From SIG440 sp045592585 (GTDB lineage Bacteria; Bacillota; Clostridia; Monoglobales; Monoglobaceae), in contig JAZNVB010000145.1 of NCBI GenBank assembly GCA_045592585.1, positions 1 through 6,748 of the forward strand: DNA of 6,748 nt. The letters are read 5' to 3'. The notes under the pieces are model-generated. The model saw only the letters and a list, made by a program, of their open reading frames with translations. It ran no database searches and was not told where the DNA came from. Positions 5,710 to 6,748 of the stretch are shown here, one piece after another. The position numbers and the translations under genes were made by a program. Each line of letters starts with the position of its first letter. Within the stretch, counting starts at the first letter, position 1.

Positions 5710-6540
5710 TTACTGAGCTTTTGATACCATAACCTGCTTGTTTTCCATATAAGGAACAGAAATGCTCATGTTTTCGAGTCTTTCATCAGTAATTGTCATA
5801 CCATTCCAGATACAGTCGATGTTCTTGGAGTTAAGTTCGATTTCCTTTGAATTCCAGTTGATTTCAACAAAGTTTGCCTCCACTCCAAGCTTTGCACAAA
5901 CTGCTTCTGCAAATTCTGTTTCAAAGCCGATAAGCTCCTGATTGTCATCTTCGTAGTTCATAGGAGCAAAAAGTGTAATACCGATAATCAATTCACCCTT
6001 GTCCTTTATGTATGCAAGATCGCCTTCTGTTACAGCATCATCATATGCTTTGCCGTCCTTAATAAGAAGGTCATCTAATTTATACTTTGCAGCAATTGTA
6101 TCCATTGTGCCGTCAGCCATAAGTTCTGCAATAGCGGCATTTACAGCAGGAACAACGTCGCTGCCCTTGCGGAAAGCAATACCATACTCTTCGGGATTGA
6201 AGTCCTTGCCTTCAACAACAGCAAGGTTTGCAAAATCTGTACCTTTGCCGATAGAGCCGATTGATGTAACATAGTCAACAATTGCAATGTCAGATGTGCC
6301 TGATGCAACATCCATAAGAGCTGTAGCCATTGAGTCAACTGCGGTAAACTTTGCGGTTGCAAAAAATTCGTTTGTGGTTGCAAGCTCCTCACCTGCTGAG
6401 CCTGCTTCTGCTACAACCAAAGCACCATCTACTGATGCAGAATAATCAACTGCAACATCTTCCTTTTTGTCGCAAGCAGCCATTGCAAATGCAACAACCA
6501 CTACCATCATAAGCGCTAATACTTTTGTTAAATTCTTCAT
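5710..6540 (-). CDS. Amino acid ABC transporter substrate-binding lipoprotein, apparently circularly permuted
   Basis: The extracellular, lipid-anchored receptor of the importer (276 aa, normal SBP_bac_3 length). It has a signal peptide with Lys3 and Lys6, a hydrophobic run at 8-22 and a variant lipobox MAAC with Cys23. The order of parts is inverted. Residues about 38-110 match the usual second half: LVVAEAGSAGEELA, MDVASGTSDIAIVDYV, then LAVVEGKDFNPEEYGIAFRKGSD and the C-terminal helices PAVNAAIAELMADGTMDTIAAKY (131-153, split here by eye). After a linker, residues about 173-276 match the usual first half: LAYIKDKGELIIGITLFAPM, IGFETEFAEAVCAKLGV, IDCIWNGMTITDER and SVPYMENKQVMVSKA. The ligand carboxylate Arg (Arg254) and ammonium-binding Asp (probably Asp89) equivalents are kept. 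The substrate is probably a polar amino acid. AAAAGGAG (6551-6558) precedes the ATG by 10 bp. The gene is first in the operon. Confidence 0.93.
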   Translation of the reverse strand: MKNLTKVLALMMVVVVAFAMAACDKKEDVAVDYSASVDGALVVAEAGSAGEELATTNEFFATAKFTAVDSMATALMDVASGTSDIAIVDYVTSIGSIGKGTDFANLAVVEGKDFNPEEYGIAFRKGSDVVPAVNAAIAELMADGTMDTIAAKYKLDDLLIKDGKAYDDAVTEGDLAYIKDKGELIIGITLFAPMNYEDDNQELIGFETEFAEAVCAKLGVEANFVEINWNSKEIELNSKNIDCIWNGMTITDERLENMSISVPYMENKQVMVSKAQ

Positions 6541-6581
6541 TTTATAAAATCTCCTTTTGAATAGATTTAAATTACTTTAAT

Positions 6582-6610
6582 AGTTTAGCACACTAAATTG
6601 ATAAAGTCAA
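6582..6610 (-). promoter_or_regulatory. Promoter of the amino acid transporter operon
   Basis: On the minus strand, TTGACT (6605-6610), a 17-bp spacer ending in TGC, and TAAACT (6582-6587) form a sigma-A type promoter with an extended -10 (TGn). Transcription would start near 6575, giving a leader of about 35 nt to the binding-protein ATG. The -35 box lies inside the inverted repeat ATTGA-N5-TCAAT (6597-6611), so a repressor bound there would block it. Confidence 0.65.
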
Positions 6611-6670
6611 TACTTTTAATAAAAAAAGACCGCAGAAATTTCTGCGGTCTCAGCGTGTTGATAAAGTCAA
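6598..6670. repeat. 13-bp direct repeat TTGATAAAGTCAA, copies exactly 60 bp apart
   Basis: TTGATAAAGTCAA occurs at 6598-6610 and again at 6658-6670. Both copies are followed, after one mismatch, by AC. The unit is itself an inverted repeat (TTGA-N5-TCAA). The left copy covers the -35 box of the transporter promoter; the right copy forms the tip of the 13-bp hairpin at 6649-6679. The unit could be an operator, or a relic of the hairpin element. Confidence 0.6.
6621..6650 (-). terminator. Leftward Rho-independent terminator just upstream of the transporter promoter
   Basis: AGACCGCAGAAA (6627-6638) followed directly by TTTCTGCGGTCT (6639-6650) is a perfect 24-bp palindrome, giving a 10-bp stem with an AATT loop. 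In the leftward direction it is followed by seven U residues (from A 6621-6627). There is no T-run on the other side, so it ends transcription coming from beyond the right edge and insulates the operon. Confidence 0.85.
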
Positions 6671-6679
6671 CACGCTGAG
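6649..6679. repeat. Long inverted repeat (13-bp arms) abutting the terminator
   Basis: CTCAGCGTGTTGA (6649-6661) pairs perfectly with TCAACACGCTGAG (6667-6679) around a 5-base loop (TAAAG). It shares two bases with the adjacent terminator stem, so the two hairpins are either in tandem or in competition. It lacks a T-run on either side and so is not a terminator by itself. It may be a processed 3' end structure or part of a dispersed intergenic element whose body continues past the right edge. Confidence 0.6.
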
Positions 6680-6748
6680 CAGATGCCGAAAAATGACGGT
6701 ATATTTCGTGAAATTGTTTTCGTCGCTGTACGATGGTACTGCAGAGAA
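6680..6748. other. Right-edge sequence of unassigned role
   Basis: No gene can be assigned. On the plus strand an ATG at 6683 opens a frame to the edge (MPKNDGIFREIVFV...) without a ribosome binding site. On the minus strand one frame runs in from the edge and stops at 6650-6652 (ending VLTLSTR), immediately before the terminator. Either could be a gene fragment, or all of it could be non-coding repeat sequence. I recognise no protein family in either. Confidence 0.3.

Noticed and set aside
5999..6392. Open frames on both strands inside the binding-protein gene
   Set aside because: They are shadows of an Ala/Val-rich coding sequence, have low-complexity composition and no ribosome binding sites.
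5710..6540. The binding-protein gene as a pseudogene, a frameshift or two fused gene fragments
   Set aside because: The frame is intact from signal peptide to stop, both lobes are complete, key ligand residues are present, and promoter and ribosome binding site are good. A broken gene would lack one part rather than hold all parts in swapped order.
6658..6670. Second promoter using the right-hand TTGACT copy as a -35 box
   Set aside because: At 17-bp spacing the -10 position (6642-6647) reads CCGCAG on the minus strand, inside the terminator stem, with no resemblance to TATAAT.
6598..6679. CRISPR array or insertion-sequence end
   Set aside because: There are only two copies of a 13-bp unit, no further repeat-spacer periodicity, no transposase reading frame, and no target-site duplication visible in the window.

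Overview
The window looks like chromosomal DNA from a low-GC member of the Bacillota, most likely class Clostridia. The signs are strong AGGAGG-type ribosome binding sites, A/T-rich intergenic regions, a DUF1836 protein, a YerC/YecD-type TrpR-like regulator, a PDZ/radical-SAM/DUF512 protein and a clostridial-type polar amino acid ABC transporter. The genus cannot be fixed from the sequence alone. I see no phage, insertion sequence, CRISPR array, tRNA or rRNA.

Layout from left to right. (1) The 3' part of a rightward DUF1836 gene (its start lies outside the window) converges on a leftward L-lactate dehydrogenase gene, and both end at one symmetrical terminator hairpin (535-566). (2) A 138-bp divergent intergenic region (1521-1658) separates ldh from a rightward ROK-family sugar kinase. 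It holds a near-consensus promoter for the kinase, a possible overlapping promoter for ldh, and a perfect 7-bp-arm palindrome close to ldh. (3) The kinase converges on a five-gene leftward cluster and shares a terminator hairpin with it (2614-2645). (4) That cluster, read leftward from about 6575, is: substrate-binding lipoprotein, permease, ATPase, YerC-like regulator, PDZ/radical-SAM/DUF512 protein. Gaps are 13-19 bp between the last four genes. A 78-bp gap holding a stem-loop follows the binding-protein gene. (5) The right edge (6598-6748) holds the operon promoter, a leftward terminator palindrome, a second 13-bp-arm hairpin, and a 13-bp sequence repeated exactly 60 bp apart.

Functionally, a sugar kinase and a lactate dehydrogenase sit back to back, feeding and ending fermentative glycolysis. 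The large operon encodes a polar amino acid importer co-transcribed with a small DNA-binding protein and a radical SAM enzyme of unknown function.

The most notable observation is that the substrate-binding protein appears circularly permuted. After the lipoprotein signal comes the half that is normally C-terminal (lobe II plus the terminal helices). The half that is normally N-terminal follows and ends the protein at the first hinge strand. The reading frame is intact, the ligand-anchoring residues are present, and promoter, ribosome binding site and transporter partners are in place, so this looks like a working gene rather than a broken one.
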